Positions 16,496 to 24,901 are shown, counted from the stretch's first letter. The stretch is 64,000 nt of DNA from Kribbella rubisoli (GCF_004217145.1 NZ_SHKR01000011.1:1984001-2048000); one strand, 5' to 3'. Made by a program: numbers and translations. The notes: generated by a model not told the origin, from the sequence alone.

Positions 16496-17179
16496 TCACA
16501 GCAGGGCGTCGGCCTGGGTCTCCAGGTGGCGGGCTTTGCGGAAGGCCGGGGGCCGGATGTGGGGGCGGACGAGGGCCTCTACCTCGAAGTCCTCCAGGTT
16601 GAACTTCGCGGCGATCTCGCGGTACGGCGCGCCGGTGCGGACCTCGGTGATGACGTCGTCGACGTGGACGTCCTCGACCATCGGGCGGCCGTGCGAACGG
16701 GCGGGGTCCACGACCACGTCGATGTCGTGGTAGATCACCAGCCGGAGTGTTGCGGCGTACCCGTCGTCGGACCAGCCGATCGCGGCCGATCCACGCCGCA
16801 GTACGCCGGGGAAGCCGCCCTGGCTGTCGCGGATGCGCTCCCAGCCGGCCTCGCGGCCCTCGTTCGAGATCTCGATCAGCAGGTCGCGCCCGTCGTACGC
16901 CAAACCGGACCAGGCGAGCGGGTAGTGCCGGCCGGCCCGGGAGCGGAGCGCGACCGCGGCTTCGCCGATCGCTTGCAGCGACAGCCCCGACCGGCGCAGG
17001 TGCCGCAGCATGTGGGTCTCGACCAGCCCGGCGAACGTGATCGTCGGCTCGCCGCGCCCCCCGCTGCCGGCCTCGAGCGCACCCGAACGCAACCAGTCGC
17101 CGAGCGTGGTGGCGGGTAGTCCGAGGTGGAGCGCGACCTCGGCACGGGTGTAGAGCGGCAGATCGAATCGTGGGTCCAC
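16496..17179 (-). CDS. MerR-like HTH and DUF433 protein
   Basis: A 227-residue soluble protein. An N-terminal winged helix (YTRAEVALHLGLPATTLGDW) resembles the MerR/Xre-like DNA-binding region. The C-terminal 70 residues (PMVEDVHVDDVITEVRTG, then YREIAAKFNLEDFEVEALVR) are a DUF433 domain. DUF433 proteins are often antitoxin-like partners of PIN or DUF5615 nucleases, but no partner gene is adjacent, so that role is only a possibility. It is transcribed away from a 14-bp palindrome at 17242-17302 that may be its operator. Confidence 0.7.
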   Translation of the reverse strand: MDPRFDLPLYTRAEVALHLGLPATTLGDWLRSGALEAGSGGRGEPTITFAGLVETHMLRHLRRSGLSLQAIGEAAVALRSRAGRHYPLAWSGLAYDGRDLLIEISNEGREAGWERIRDSQGGFPGVLRRGSAAIGWSDDGYAATLRLVIYHDIDVVVDPARSHGRPMVEDVHVDDVITEVRTGAPYREIAAKFNLEDFEVEALVRPHIRPPAFRKARHLETQADALL

Positions 17180-17241
17180 GTCTCACCTCATCGCGCGGTG
17201 CGGGCGCTGTGCTGGTCCTGAGCATGCCATCCCCCGGATCT

Positions 17242-17302
17242 CACCTTGTGCACCCACCAACCGTTTTGCGGCCGGAAATGTGGTTGCCGGGTGCACAAGG
17301 TG
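17242..17302. promoter_or_regulatory. Long inverted repeat between divergent DUF433 and DinB-like genes
   Basis: Perfect 14-bp arms CACCTTGTGCACCC (17242-17255) and GGGTGCACAAGGTG (17289-17302), continued inward by CAACC (17258-17262) and GGTTG (17282-17286). It could be two copies of a GTGCAC-centred operator for an HTH protein, such as the divergent DUF433 protein, or a structured 5' leader. Confidence 0.55.
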
Positions 17303-17363
17303 GGGGTGTACGGTGCTGCTGCCGGTGGACGACACCGCCGGCGGCGGAAAGGAGGTGAGCGCG

Positions 17364-17411
17364 ATGTCGAGTCCGACTGTTGTGCTGCCCGTCCGCCGTA
17401 CCCGCGATTGA
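17364..17411 (+). CDS. Candidate 15-residue leader peptide
   Basis: ATG 17364 is preceded by an almost ideal ribosome-binding site, AAAGGAGG, eight bases upstream, followed by 15 codons (MSSPTVVLPVRRTRD) and TGA. It ends 35 bases before the DinB-like start. The strength of the ribosome-binding site is the only positive evidence. It may be a translated leader for the DinB-like pair, or chance. Confidence 0.35.
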   Translation: MSSPTVVLPVRRTRD

Positions 17412-17446
17412 GACGGGTGGCTCCTCATCACCACAGGAGCTTTCGA

Positions 17447-17980
17447 ATGACCGAAGTACACCGGCCGCCGCTGACCGCCGACGAGCGCGTCCAGCTGATC
17501 GGATGGCTCGACCTGCAACGTTCCTTCGTCCGGATGAAATGCCAGGGGCTGACCGAAGAAGATGCCCATCGCAAGGTTCTCCCGACCTCACCGCTGATGT
17601 CGCTGGCCTCGCTCGTGGCGCATCTGCGCTGGAACGAGTGGTCCTGGTTCCAGCTCAACCTGATGGGCGTCCCCGACACCGGCCAGACGCCCTGGACCGA
17701 AGGTGGTCATCCCGACGCCGAGATGTTCGTCGACGACATTCCGCTCGCCCAACTCCTGGACGAGTACGACGCCGAGTGCCAGCGATCCAACGACACGATC
17801 GCGCCGCTCGACCTCGGTAGCGTCGAACAAGGCCCGTACGCCGCCAAGGGCGAGGCCGCATCACTCCGCTACATCCTTTGCCACCTGATCGAGGAGACCG
17901 CACGCCACGTGGGACACATGGACATCATCAGAGAGATCGTCGACGGCAAGACCGGCTACACGAAGATGAACCAAGCATGA
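17447..17980 (+). CDS. DinB-like protein, first of a tandem pair (DUF664 type)
   Basis: A 177-residue four-helix-bundle protein of the DinB/DUF664 superfamily. This superfamily includes mycothiol-dependent enzymes in actinobacteria. Metal-ligand-type histidines are in place: VAHLRWNEWSWF, and LCHLIEETARHVGHMDIIRE with His spacing typical of the third helix. The reaction is not known. ATG 17447 follows CAGGAG. The stop overlaps the start of the next gene (ATGA), which is a close paralogue, so the pair arose by duplication and is translationally coupled. Confidence 0.8.
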   Translation: MTEVHRPPLTADERVQLIGWLDLQRSFVRMKCQGLTEEDAHRKVLPTSPLMSLASLVAHLRWNEWSWFQLNLMGVPDTGQTPWTEGGHPDAEMFVDDIPLAQLLDEYDAECQRSNDTIAPLDLGSVEQGPYAAKGEAASLRYILCHLIEETARHVGHMDIIREIVDGKTGYTKMNQA

Positions 17981-18495
17981 GGCCGCCGCTGACCGCCGAC
18001 GAGCGGACCCAGCTCACCGGTTGGCTCGACCACCTCCGGTCACTCGTCCGGACGAAGTGCGAAGGCCTGTCCGAGGCCGATGCCCACCGCAAGGTCCTGC
18101 CGAGCTCGCCACTGATGACGGTCGCCGGCTTGGTGGCGCACCTGCGCTGGGTCGAGTACTCCTGGTTCAGCATGAACCTGCTGGGTACGCCGGACACCGG
18201 GCAGACCCCGTGGACCGAGGACGGTCACGTCGACGCGGAGATGTTCGTCGACGACGCACCGCTCGCGCAGCTCCTCGACGAGTACGACGCCGAGTGCAAG
18301 CGATCCAGCGACATCGTGGCCGGCTTCGACGATCTCGGCGACGTGGAGCGGGCCGAGGCGGTCCGCGACTCCGGCAAGGCGTCGGTCCGGTACGTCCTGT
18401 GCCACCTGATCGAGGAGACCGCGCGGCACCTGGGTCACCTGGACATCATCCGGGAGCTGCTCGACGGTGCGACCGGTTACGAGAAGCTGAACTGA
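17977..18495 (+). CDS. DinB-like protein, second of a tandem pair (DUF664 type)
   Basis: A 172-residue paralogue of the preceding gene, alignable end to end: RPPLTADER, HRKVLP-SPLM, GQTPWTE-GH-DAEMFVDD and YVLCHLIEETARHLGHLDII are shared. The same histidine pattern is kept, so both copies are probably active. Divergence is concentrated in the 120-140 region (AGFDDLGDVERAEAVRDS), suggesting different substrates or partners. A strong hairpin follows the stop. Confidence 0.8.
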   Translation: MRPPLTADERTQLTGWLDHLRSLVRTKCEGLSEADAHRKVLPSSPLMTVAGLVAHLRWVEYSWFSMNLLGTPDTGQTPWTEDGHVDAEMFVDDAPLAQLLDEYDAECKRSSDIVAGFDDLGDVERAEAVRDSGKASVRYVLCHLIEETARHLGHLDIIRELLDGATGYEKLN

Positions 18496-18501
18496 TCGGA
18501 G

Positions 18502-18535
18502 CCGGGTTTGGTCTTCCGCGCGAAGACCAACCCGG
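18502..18535 (+). terminator. Hairpin terminator after the DinB-like pair
   Basis: A nearly perfect stem: CCGGGTTTGGTCTTC (18502-18516) pairs with GAAGACCAACCCGG (18522-18535) around a 5-base CGCGC loop, with one bulged T. It lies 6 bases beyond the stop. Confidence 0.75.
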
Positions 18536-18601
18536 TTACACCTGCTCCGCAGGGTGGATAGGATGTCCGGCATCTGGCACGGGGTAGCGACAAGAGGTGT
18601 G

Positions 18602-19228
18602 ATGAGGGAACCCTCCGTACGCCGTTATTCCGGGCGGTCAGTCGAGGAGTGGAAGGCCGCGCGCCGGGAACGGTTGCTGGCCGCTGCGCTCGAACTCTTC
18701 GGGACCGAAGGATATCCGGCGACATCCGTGGAACGCCTGTGTACACAGGCGAAAGTGTCCACCCGGCACTTCTACCACGAGTTCCAGAACAAGGAAGCCG
18801 TCCTGCTCGCGGTGCACGCGCAGGTGATCGAGCTGGCGGTCCGGAGCACCGGAGACGCGCTCCGCCGGACCGCCGACCGGCCGGTCCGGGAGCGGATCAC
18901 CGCGGCCGTCGACTCGTACCTGCGGACCATCATGGCCGACCTCCGCCGCGCGCGGATCTCGTTCGTCGAGGTGGTCGGCACCAGCCCGGCGGTCGAGGAG
19001 CAGCGGATCGCGTTCCGGGAGTTGTTGATCGGCAACGTCCGCGACCTCGGCGACACCGCGGTCGAGCGCGGTGAGATCAAGCGCAAGGACTTCCGGTTCC
19101 TCGCGCTGGCGTTCTTCGGCGCGGTGAACACCGTCGTCTACGACTGGATGCTGGCCGAACCACGGCCACCGGAGCAGAAGGTGCAGAAGTCACTGCGAGA
19201 CCTTGCCGTACAGCTGATCACCGCTTAG
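18602..19228 (+). CDS. TetR-family transcriptional regulator
   Basis: A 208-residue TetR regulator. The N-terminal HTH spans about 20-65: RRERLLAAALELFGTEGYPA, then VERLCTQAKVSTRHFYHEF, the classic recognition helix with the F/YH-F ending. The C-terminal ligand domain is helical with no recognisable signature. ATG 18602 is preceded by AAGAGG; an in-frame GTG immediately before it is also possible. The target is unknown: it could control the upstream DinB-like pair or the paa genes, whose actinobacterial regulators are often TetR. The stop codon is formed by the left edge of a MITE-like element. Confidence 0.85.
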   Translation: MREPSVRRYSGRSVEEWKAARRERLLAAALELFGTEGYPATSVERLCTQAKVSTRHFYHEFQNKEAVLLAVHAQVIELAVRSTGDALRRTADRPVRERITAAVDSYLRTIMADLRRARISFVEVVGTSPAVEEQRIAFRELLIGNVRDLGDTAVERGEIKRKDFRFLALAFFGAVNTVVYDWMLAEPRPPEQKVQKSLRDLAVQLITA

Positions 19229-19392
19229 GGCCTGTCTGGTAATCCAGCGCCGTAGCGAGGAGGTGCTCGGTGCGGTGCATCGGCGCGCGGGGGCGAAGGG
19301 GTCGATGCGGAGCATCGTTCCCTTTGCACCCGTGCGGCGAGGTGCCGTGCCGCGTGCCCCGCAGTAGGCGCTGGATTACCAGACAGGCCCTA
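19226..19392. mobile_element. MITE-like inverted-repeat element between convergent genes
   Basis: Perfect 26-bp terminal inverted repeats (19226-19251 and 19367-19392) start TAGGGCCTGTCTGG and enclose 115 bases. The interior also folds back on itself: GGGGCGAAGGGGTCGATG pairs imperfectly with CATCGTTCCCTTTGCACC. If TA is the target duplication, the element proper is 163 bp (19228-19390). It is too short for a transposase, so it would be a non-autonomous element. Each end contributes to the stop codon of a flanking gene. It can also act as a bidirectional terminator. Confidence 0.6.
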
Positions 19393-22300
19393 GTCGGAAC
19401 TGAAGCGTTTGCGCAGCTCGGCAACCGCGTCTTCGCGCGTCAGTGCGGCGCCGGCCGAATAGCTGGCGTCGTACTTTTCGTTGCCCAGGGCATCACGTAG
19501 CCGATCGACAGACCGTTGTACGTCGCCGTCCGGGATCGACCGCATGCCCCGCAGGACCGTTGCCATCCCGATGGTCCGCGCCGCGCGCTCGGTCTCGCCG
19601 GCGGCCACGTCCACATCCACCGCGGTCTCGACGACCGACGCAAGCAGCGGCATATCCTCGGTCGTCAGCGCCAATCGCACGGACTCCCGGTTGCGCTGTT
19701 GCGCCAGCTCGAGGTCACCGGTGGCCGCGTTCGTCCGGCTCAGCTGCGCGAGCATGCTCGCCTGTCCGTGCGGCGCGACCCGCTCGGCCTCGAGGTCGAG
19801 CAACGCGTACGCGCGCTCCGCCAGGTCTCTCGACTCGTCCAAGGCATCGGTCCGGTAGGCGATGCGCGCGAGGCCCATGTAGGCCATCGCCTCACCGCCG
19901 CGGGACCCCGTCTCCTCGGACAGCCGCAACGCGCGCTCCAGGTCGGCCCGGGCACCGTCGATGTCGCCCAGCTCGATCCGGCTCATGGCGGCCCCGCCCA
20001 GCAGCTGCGCGACGCCTTCGGTCGTGCCGAGCTCCTCGATCAGCTGGAGCGCTTCGGTCAGCGACTCCAGCGCCAGGGCGTGATCACCGGTGTTGGCCTG
20101 GTAGCTCGCGAGCCCGCGCAGCGCCATCGACGTACCGAAGCGGTCGCCGAGCTGGCGGAAACCGTCCAGCGCGACCGTCAGGTTCGCCGCCATCTGCTCG
20201 ACCTCGCCCTCGTTCTCGCGGAACATCGCGCCCATCATCACGCCCATGTTCCGGATCCACGGATCGGGATGCTCGCCGGCGGCCTCGAGCTCGCGGAAGC
20301 AGGTCGCCTTGTCCCGCCGGATCGCGGCCCAGACCGCGTTGGTGAACAGGCCGATCCCGGCGTCGACGAGCTGCTTGTGACGCCGGGTCATCCAGCGGAC
20401 CGTCGCCAGGCCGCGGATCATCTGCTGGAACGACTTGGCCGGATCGTCTCCGCTCGACATCTGCCCGAGCGCAAGCAGGTACAGCGCCTCGGCCTTGTCC
20501 AGCGGCGCGCTCTTCCCCGGCACGGCGAGCGCGGCCCGCATCCAGTTGACTGCCTCGGCCGGGCGACCGCTCATCGTCCAGTACTCACCCAGCACGGCAA
20601 CCATCTGTACGGCGACCCGCGCCGAGCCGATGTCGATCGCAGTACGGAGCGCGTCGAGCAGGTTCTCGTTGTCGGCGGTCAGCCGGGCGATCCAGTGGAT
20701 CTGCTCGCCGGTCCGCAGCTTCGGTCGCGCCTGACGCAGCATGCGACTGAAGTACGCCGTGTGCTTGCGCCGGAAGTGGTCATACTCGCCCGAGGCCTGC
20801 AGCTGCTCGGCGCCGTACGCGCGGACCGTCTCCAGCATCCGGTAGCGCACGGACCGCTCATCGGCCGCGGCCTCCACAAGAGACTTGTCCACGAGCGACG
20901 CCAGTACGCCGAGCACGGACTCGGGCGGGATGTGATCGTCGCTGCAGATCTGCTCGGCCGCATCCAGCGTGGCGCCGCCGGAGAACAGCGAGAGCCGCCT
21001 GGCGACCGCCTGCTCATCCGGGTCGAGCAGGTCCCAGCTCCACTCGACAACGGCTCGCAGGGTCTGGTGGCGAGGCAGCGCGGTCCGGGAGCCGCTGGTG
21101 AGCAGCCGGAACCGGTCCGCGAGCCGGTCCACGATCTGCGGCGGGGTGAGCGCCCGCAACCGCGCGGCGGCCAGCTCGATCGCCAGCGGCATACCGTCCA
21201 GCCGACGGCAGATCTCGGCGACCGCGTCCCGGTTCTTGTCGATCAGCGCGAAGTCGGGGCGTACGGCGCGCGCTCGGTCGACGAACAGCTGCATCGCCGG
21301 GTAGTCGTCAGTGTCGTTGTGCTCCTCCTCGGGCGGCATCGCGAGCGGACCGACCGGATGCAGGTGCTCACCGGGGATGCTCAGCGGCTCGCGGCTGGTC
21401 GTCAGCACCCGCAGCCGCGGGCAGGAGGCAAGCAGGGAATCGACCAGTCCGGCGACCTCCTGGATCAGGTGCTCGCAGTTGTCGAGCACGAGCAGGACGC
21501 GGCGGTCGCCTATCACCTCTACGAGCCGGAGCGTTGCAGCCCGGCTGGTAGGGATGTGCTTCGGCGCAAAGCTGGCCGGCTGGACGTCGACGTACTCGCT
21601 GGCGCCGAGGGTGGACAGGACAGCTGGTGCCACGTCGGCGGCGTCGCCGAGTGGCGCGAGCTCTACGAACCAGATGCCGTCGCCGCTCTGATCTACGAGC
21701 GTCCTGCCGGCCTCGGTGGCCAGTCTGGTTTTGCCCGCGCCGCCTGGGCCGACCATGGTGACCAGTCGAGTCCCGTTGCTCATCAGCCGGGTCAGCTCGG
21801 CCACGTCCTCCCGGCGGCCGACGAAGCTGGTCAGCGGAGCACGCAGGTTGCTACGCGGCGCTGAAGGCGCAGGAACTGGCACGGCGGAGGACTTGGCCGT
21901 CGGGTCGATGCTGTCGCCACGCAGTACTGCGATGTGGAGGTCACGGAGCCGGATGCCGGGGTCGGCGCCCAGCTCATCGGCCAGCGTGGTCCGGACCCGT
22001 TCGTACGCCGCGAGCGCCTCCGCCTGGCGACCGTCGGCGTACAGGGCGCGGATGAGGAGCTCGTGGACGCGCTCGCGGAGTGGATGCGTGACCGCGAGCT
22101 GCTCGAGGTCGGTGATCAGGTCGCGTGCTTGACCGCAGATGACAGCGGCCTCGGCGAGGTCCTCCGCGGCGGCGAGGCGCAGCTCGCCCAGGCGGTCCGC
22201 CTCTACTGCGGCGAACGGGAGGTCGCGGAGGTCGGTCAGGGCTTCACCGCGCCACAGCTTGTCGGCCTGAGTCAGGAGGGCGTGGGCCCGCTCGGGCTCG

Positions 22301-22644
22301 GTGCTCAGGAGGCCGCGACCGCGGCGTACCAGGTCTTCGAACTGGAGGGCGTCCACGCAGTCCGGACCGATGGTGAGGGTGTAGCCGGCGGGACCGGACT
22401 GGACCGAGATGCTCGACTCGGTCGCGGGGAGACCGGCCCGCAGGCGGGACACCAGGGACTGCAGAGCGTTCGCGCTGGGTGCCTCGCTGCCCCACAGTCC
22501 GTCGACGAGAGTCTCGACGCTGACCGGTCGTCCGGCGCTCAGCGCGAGGCGCGCGAGCAATCCGCGCAGGCGGACGCCGCGGATGTCGAGCGGAGTCCCG
22601 TCAGCCGCCCACATCGCGAGAGGCCCAAGCACCGCTATGCGCAC
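19390..22644 (-). CDS. SARP/AfsR-type transcriptional regulator with NB-ARC ATPase and TPR domains
   Basis: A 1084-residue regulator. Residues 1-95 form an OmpR-like winged helix (RLRGLLARLALSAGRPVSVE) and about 97-240 the BTAD domain (AAYERVRTTLADELGADPG). An AAA/NB-ARC ATPase follows with Walker A VGPGGAGKTRL near residue 300, LLVLDNCEHL as Walker B and SREPLSIPGE as sensor. The C-terminal 500 residues are TPR-like helices. This is the AfsR-like layout controlling antibiotic or stress genes in actinomycetes. GTG 22644 is chosen because GAGG precedes it and the HTH begins immediately. No biosynthetic cluster is adjacent. Its stop codon lies at the right edge of the MITE-like element. Confidence 0.88.
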   Translation of the reverse strand: MRIAVLGPLAMWAADGTPLDIRGVRLRGLLARLALSAGRPVSVETLVDGLWGSEAPSANALQSLVSRLRAGLPATESSISVQSGPAGYTLTIGPDCVDALQFEDLVRRGRGLLSTEPERAHALLTQADKLWRGEALTDLRDLPFAAVEADRLGELRLAAAEDLAEAAVICGQARDLITDLEQLAVTHPLRERVHELLIRALYADGRQAEALAAYERVRTTLADELGADPGIRLRDLHIAVLRGDSIDPTAKSSAVPVPAPSAPRSNLRAPLTSFVGRREDVAELTRLMSNGTRLVTMVGPGGAGKTRLATEAGRTLVDQSGDGIWFVELAPLGDAADVAPAVLSTLGASEYVDVQPASFAPKHIPTSRAATLRLVEVIGDRRVLLVLDNCEHLIQEVAGLVDSLLASCPRLRVLTTSREPLSIPGEHLHPVGPLAMPPEEEHNDTDDYPAMQLFVDRARAVRPDFALIDKNRDAVAEICRRLDGMPLAIELAAARLRALTPPQIVDRLADRFRLLTSGSRTALPRHQTLRAVVEWSWDLLDPDEQAVARRLSLFSGGATLDAAEQICSDDHIPPESVLGVLASLVDKSLVEAAADERSVRYRMLETVRAYGAEQLQASGEYDHFRRKHTAYFSRMLRQARPKLRTGEQIHWIARLTADNENLLDALRTAIDIGSARVAVQMVAVLGEYWTMSGRPAEAVNWMRAALAVPGKSAPLDKAEALYLLALGQMSSGDDPAKSFQQMIRGLATVRWMTRRHKQLVDAGIGLFTNAVWAAIRRDKATCFRELEAAGEHPDPWIRNMGVMMGAMFRENEGEVEQMAANLTVALDGFRQLGDRFGTSMALRGLASYQANTGDHALALESLTEALQLIEELGTTEGVAQLLGGAAMSRIELGDIDGARADLERALRLSEETGSRGGEAMAYMGLARIAYRTDALDESRDLAERAYALLDLEAERVAPHGQASMLAQLSRTNAATGDLELAQQRNRESVRLALTTEDMPLLASVVETAVDVDVAAGETERAARTIGMATVLRGMRSIPDGDVQRSVDRLRDALGNEKYDASYSAGAALTREDAVAELRKRFSSD

Positions 22645-22718
22645 CCCACCAGCCTCGCATATCCAACCGACCAAATCCCCCTGCCTTTTGTCACCTACCT
22701 CCCTTAAGGTCGGAACTC

Positions 22719-24071
22719 GTGACAGATATCGCCGAGCAGACGCAGAACGCACTCACTCGTATCGTTGCCGAGCGGCAGTCGAAGGGCCGGGTTCCCGGGG
22801 TGGTGGGCGCTGTCGCCCGCGCCGGGAAGCTGGCCTGGTCGACCGGTGCCGGATCGGCCGACCTGGAGAATCCCGGGGTACCGCCGACCGCGGACTCGCA
22901 GTTCCTGATCGCATCGCAGAGCAAGACGCTGACCGCGGTCACGATCATGGCGTTGCGCGACGAGGGCAAGCTCACCCTGGACGACACGGTCGACAAGCTG
23001 ATCCCGGGCAGCAAGCACGAAGGCATCACCGTCCGGCAGATGCTCAGCCACGCCAGCGGCATGCAGCGCGAGCCGGTCGGCGACGTGTGGGACCTGATGA
23101 AGTTCCCGTCCCGCGACGAGCTGGTCGAAGGGTGGAACGACGCGGAGCGGATCGGCAAGCCGCACAACCGCTTCCACTACTCCAACCTGGTGTTCTCGCT
23201 GCTCGGTGAGATCGTCGCGCGGATCGACGGCCGGTCCTGGTACGAGTCGGTCAAGGCGCGGATCCTCGACCCGCTGGAGATGCGCCGTACGACGGTCGGC
23301 ATGGACGGCGGACCGGCGCAGATCGGGTACTACGTGCCGCCGTGGACCGACGTACCGGTCCGGGAGCCGCTGCTCGACATCGGCGCGATGGACGCCTGCG
23401 GCGGGCTCGCGTCGACGGCCGAGGACCTGGCGAAGTGGGCGATGTTCGTCGCGAACCCGGTCGACGAGGTGCTGTCGAAGGACACCCTGGACGAGATGTG
23501 CCAGGTGCAGATCATGGCCGACGTGGACCGCTGGCAGCTCGCGTTCGGGCTCGGGTTCATGTTGCTGCGCCGCGGCGACCGGCTGTTCGTCGGGCACGAC
23601 GGCGGCATGCCGGGCCACATCACGTCGACGTTCGTCGACCGCGAGTCCGGTACTGCGGGTATCGCGCTCTTCGGCGCCACGTCCTCGCCGGCGCCGAGCG
23701 CGCTGGCCACCGACCTGATCATCAAGGTCCTCGAGGACGACCCGCTCCCGCCCGAGGCCTGGGTCCCCGGCACCGACGTCCCCGCCGAGGTGGCCGGCGT
23801 CCTGGGCACCTGGTTCACCGAAGGCAGCCCGTTCACCTTCACGGTCAAGGAGGGCGTGCTCCAGGCCAAGTCCCCCGCGGCCGCCGAGTGGCAGTCTCCC
23901 GCCGTCTTCGAGAAGATCGCGGAAGACACCTACCGAACCGTCTCCGGCCGCGAAACCGGCGAACTCCTCCAGATCACCCGCGACTCATCGGGCACGCCAG
24001 AGAAGTTGCACTGGGCAACCTACCTCTGCACCCGCCAACCCCTCGCCTTCGCCGACATCAACCCCCGCTAG
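22719..24071 (+). CDS. Serine hydrolase, beta-lactamase/PBP class C family
   Basis: A 450-residue enzyme with the full class C signature: SQSK (SxxK), HYSNLVFS (YxN) and HDGGMPGH near 300. The C-terminal third is an extra beta-rich domain. There is no signal peptide, so it is probably cytoplasmic, an esterase or peptidase of unknown substrate. GTG 22719 is the start, 74 bases from the divergent SARP regulator. It is a distant paralogue of the enzyme at 10160-11530. A candidate small RNA begins within 45 bases of its stop. Confidence 0.85.
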   Translation: MTDIAEQTQNALTRIVAERQSKGRVPGVVGAVARAGKLAWSTGAGSADLENPGVPPTADSQFLIASQSKTLTAVTIMALRDEGKLTLDDTVDKLIPGSKHEGITVRQMLSHASGMQREPVGDVWDLMKFPSRDELVEGWNDAERIGKPHNRFHYSNLVFSLLGEIVARIDGRSWYESVKARILDPLEMRRTTVGMDGGPAQIGYYVPPWTDVPVREPLLDIGAMDACGGLASTAEDLAKWAMFVANPVDEVLSKDTLDEMCQVQIMADVDRWQLAFGLGFMLLRRGDRLFVGHDGGMPGHITSTFVDRESGTAGIALFGATSSPAPSALATDLIIKVLEDDPLPPEAWVPGTDVPAEVAGVLGTWFTEGSPFTFTVKEGVLQAKSPAAAEWQSPAVFEKIAEDTYRTVSGRETGELLQITRDSSGTPEKLHWATYLCTRQPLAFADINPR

Positions 24072-24077
24072 TCCGTG

Positions 24078-24106
24078 TTGCCCGGAAGAGGATCGTCAGC
24101 TAGCCT
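24078..24106 (+). promoter_or_regulatory. Candidate vegetative promoter for an intergenic small RNA
   Basis: TTGCCC (24078-24083) and TAGCCT (24101-24106) are separated by exactly 17 bases and lie just after the serine hydrolase stop. No gene starts downstream on this strand; only a structured region with a terminator follows. Confidence 0.4.
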
Positions 24107-24111
24107 CTGAC

Positions 24112-24174
24112 TATTCCCCCAGTTGCTTCGGTGGCTGGGTGCGAGGCCCCACTTCGGTGGGGCTTCTGCTTTTT
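24112..24174 (+). ncRNA. Candidate small structured RNA ending in an intrinsic terminator
   Basis: About 60 bases containing two consecutive TTCG-capped hairpins. The first pairs CCCAG with CTGGG (about 24118-24140). The second is a perfect GCCCCAC/GTGGGGC stem (24146-24163) followed by TTCTGCTTTTT, a proper U-tract that is rare in this window. A consensus-like promoter with 17-bp spacing ends six bases upstream. It may simply be the serine hydrolase terminator, but the extra promoter and first hairpin favour a separate RNA. It overlaps the last base of the convergent NYN gene. Confidence 0.4.
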
Positions 24175-24806
24175 CACCACCCTGTGGGCTTACGGATCAC
24201 GGATCCTCCACCGCCCGTAACGCTCTCAGGAAACTGACTGGCTCTCAGGACACCGGACCGAATCTGCTTCGCGAACGTCGGCCGACAGGTCAGCAGACGC
24301 TGGCTCGGCACCGGCTGCGGGTTGAGCAGCCCCACCACCTTCCCGAGCTCGTGCCGGACGATCCGGATCGGCTCGGTCAGGTCGGAGTCGTTACTGACGA
24401 CCGCAAAGGCGTCCGCATCGTCCCGGAAGGCATCCACCAGCAGGTAGGTCGCGAGGTTGACGTCAGAGCCCTTCTCCTCGGTCTTGATGACCTCGACCGT
24501 CCGCGGCCCAGAGCTGGGCGGGTTCGCAAGCATCATCCGCGTGGGTTTGGTGAGGAAACTTCCGAGATGTACTTCCACAGTCGGCAGCGTGCCGAGCGCC
24601 CGCAGATACGCCTGCTGCCGGACCGGCGCATGCAGATTGTCAGGGCGTTCCTTCACGAGCGCCGTGAAGTACCTGATCCGCCCAAGCTCGAACCGGGGCA
24701 GTAAGAGGCTGCACATCTTCTCGAGGTTCAGCCACTTGTACGGCCGGCCCTTGAGGGAGCCGAAGTACAGGTTGAAGCCGTCGACGTACACGTTGATCCG
24801 CACCAA
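24174..24806 (-). CDS. NYN-domain (PIN-like) nuclease
   Basis: A 210-residue protein of the NYN/LabA (DUF88) group. The metal-binding acidic residues are at their usual places: Asp9 in VYVDGFNLYF, the EEKGSDVNLATYLLVDA stretch with a central Asp, and VVSNDSDLTEP. These proteins are expected to cleave RNA. The C-terminus after LLTCRPTFAKQI is basic. It is monocistronic, and nothing nearby indicates a target or toxin-antitoxin pairing. Confidence 0.8.
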   Translation of the reverse strand: MVRINVYVDGFNLYFGSLKGRPYKWLNLEKMCSLLLPRFELGRIRYFTALVKERPDNLHAPVRQQAYLRALGTLPTVEVHLGSFLTKPTRMMLANPPSSGPRTVEVIKTEEKGSDVNLATYLLVDAFRDDADAFAVVSNDSDLTEPIRIVRHELGKVVGLLNPQPVPSQRLLTCRPTFAKQIRSGVLRASQFPESVTGGGGSVIRKPTGW

Positions 24807-24901
24807 CGCAGGCTATCCACCGCGAGCGCTCAATCTCGTGCTCTGAAATGCCCTTGTGGACAACGCAGCTTGATCTGCCCCGGGATGCCCCCGGATTCCC
24901 C

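Noticed and set aside
16496..17179. Toxin-antitoxin pair around the DUF433 protein
   Set aside because: No PIN or DUF5615 partner gene is adjacent on either strand.
19516..21864. 782-codon plus-strand frame over the SARP regulator
   Set aside because: Antisense shadow; no domain, and the regulator is unambiguous.
19390..24071. Secondary-metabolite cluster around the SARP regulator
   Set aside because: Neighbours are a serine hydrolase, a nuclease and a TetR gene; no synthase genes are present.
24118..24174. 6C-type small RNA at the candidate RNA
   Set aside because: The loops are TTCG tetraloops, not the C-rich loops that define that family.
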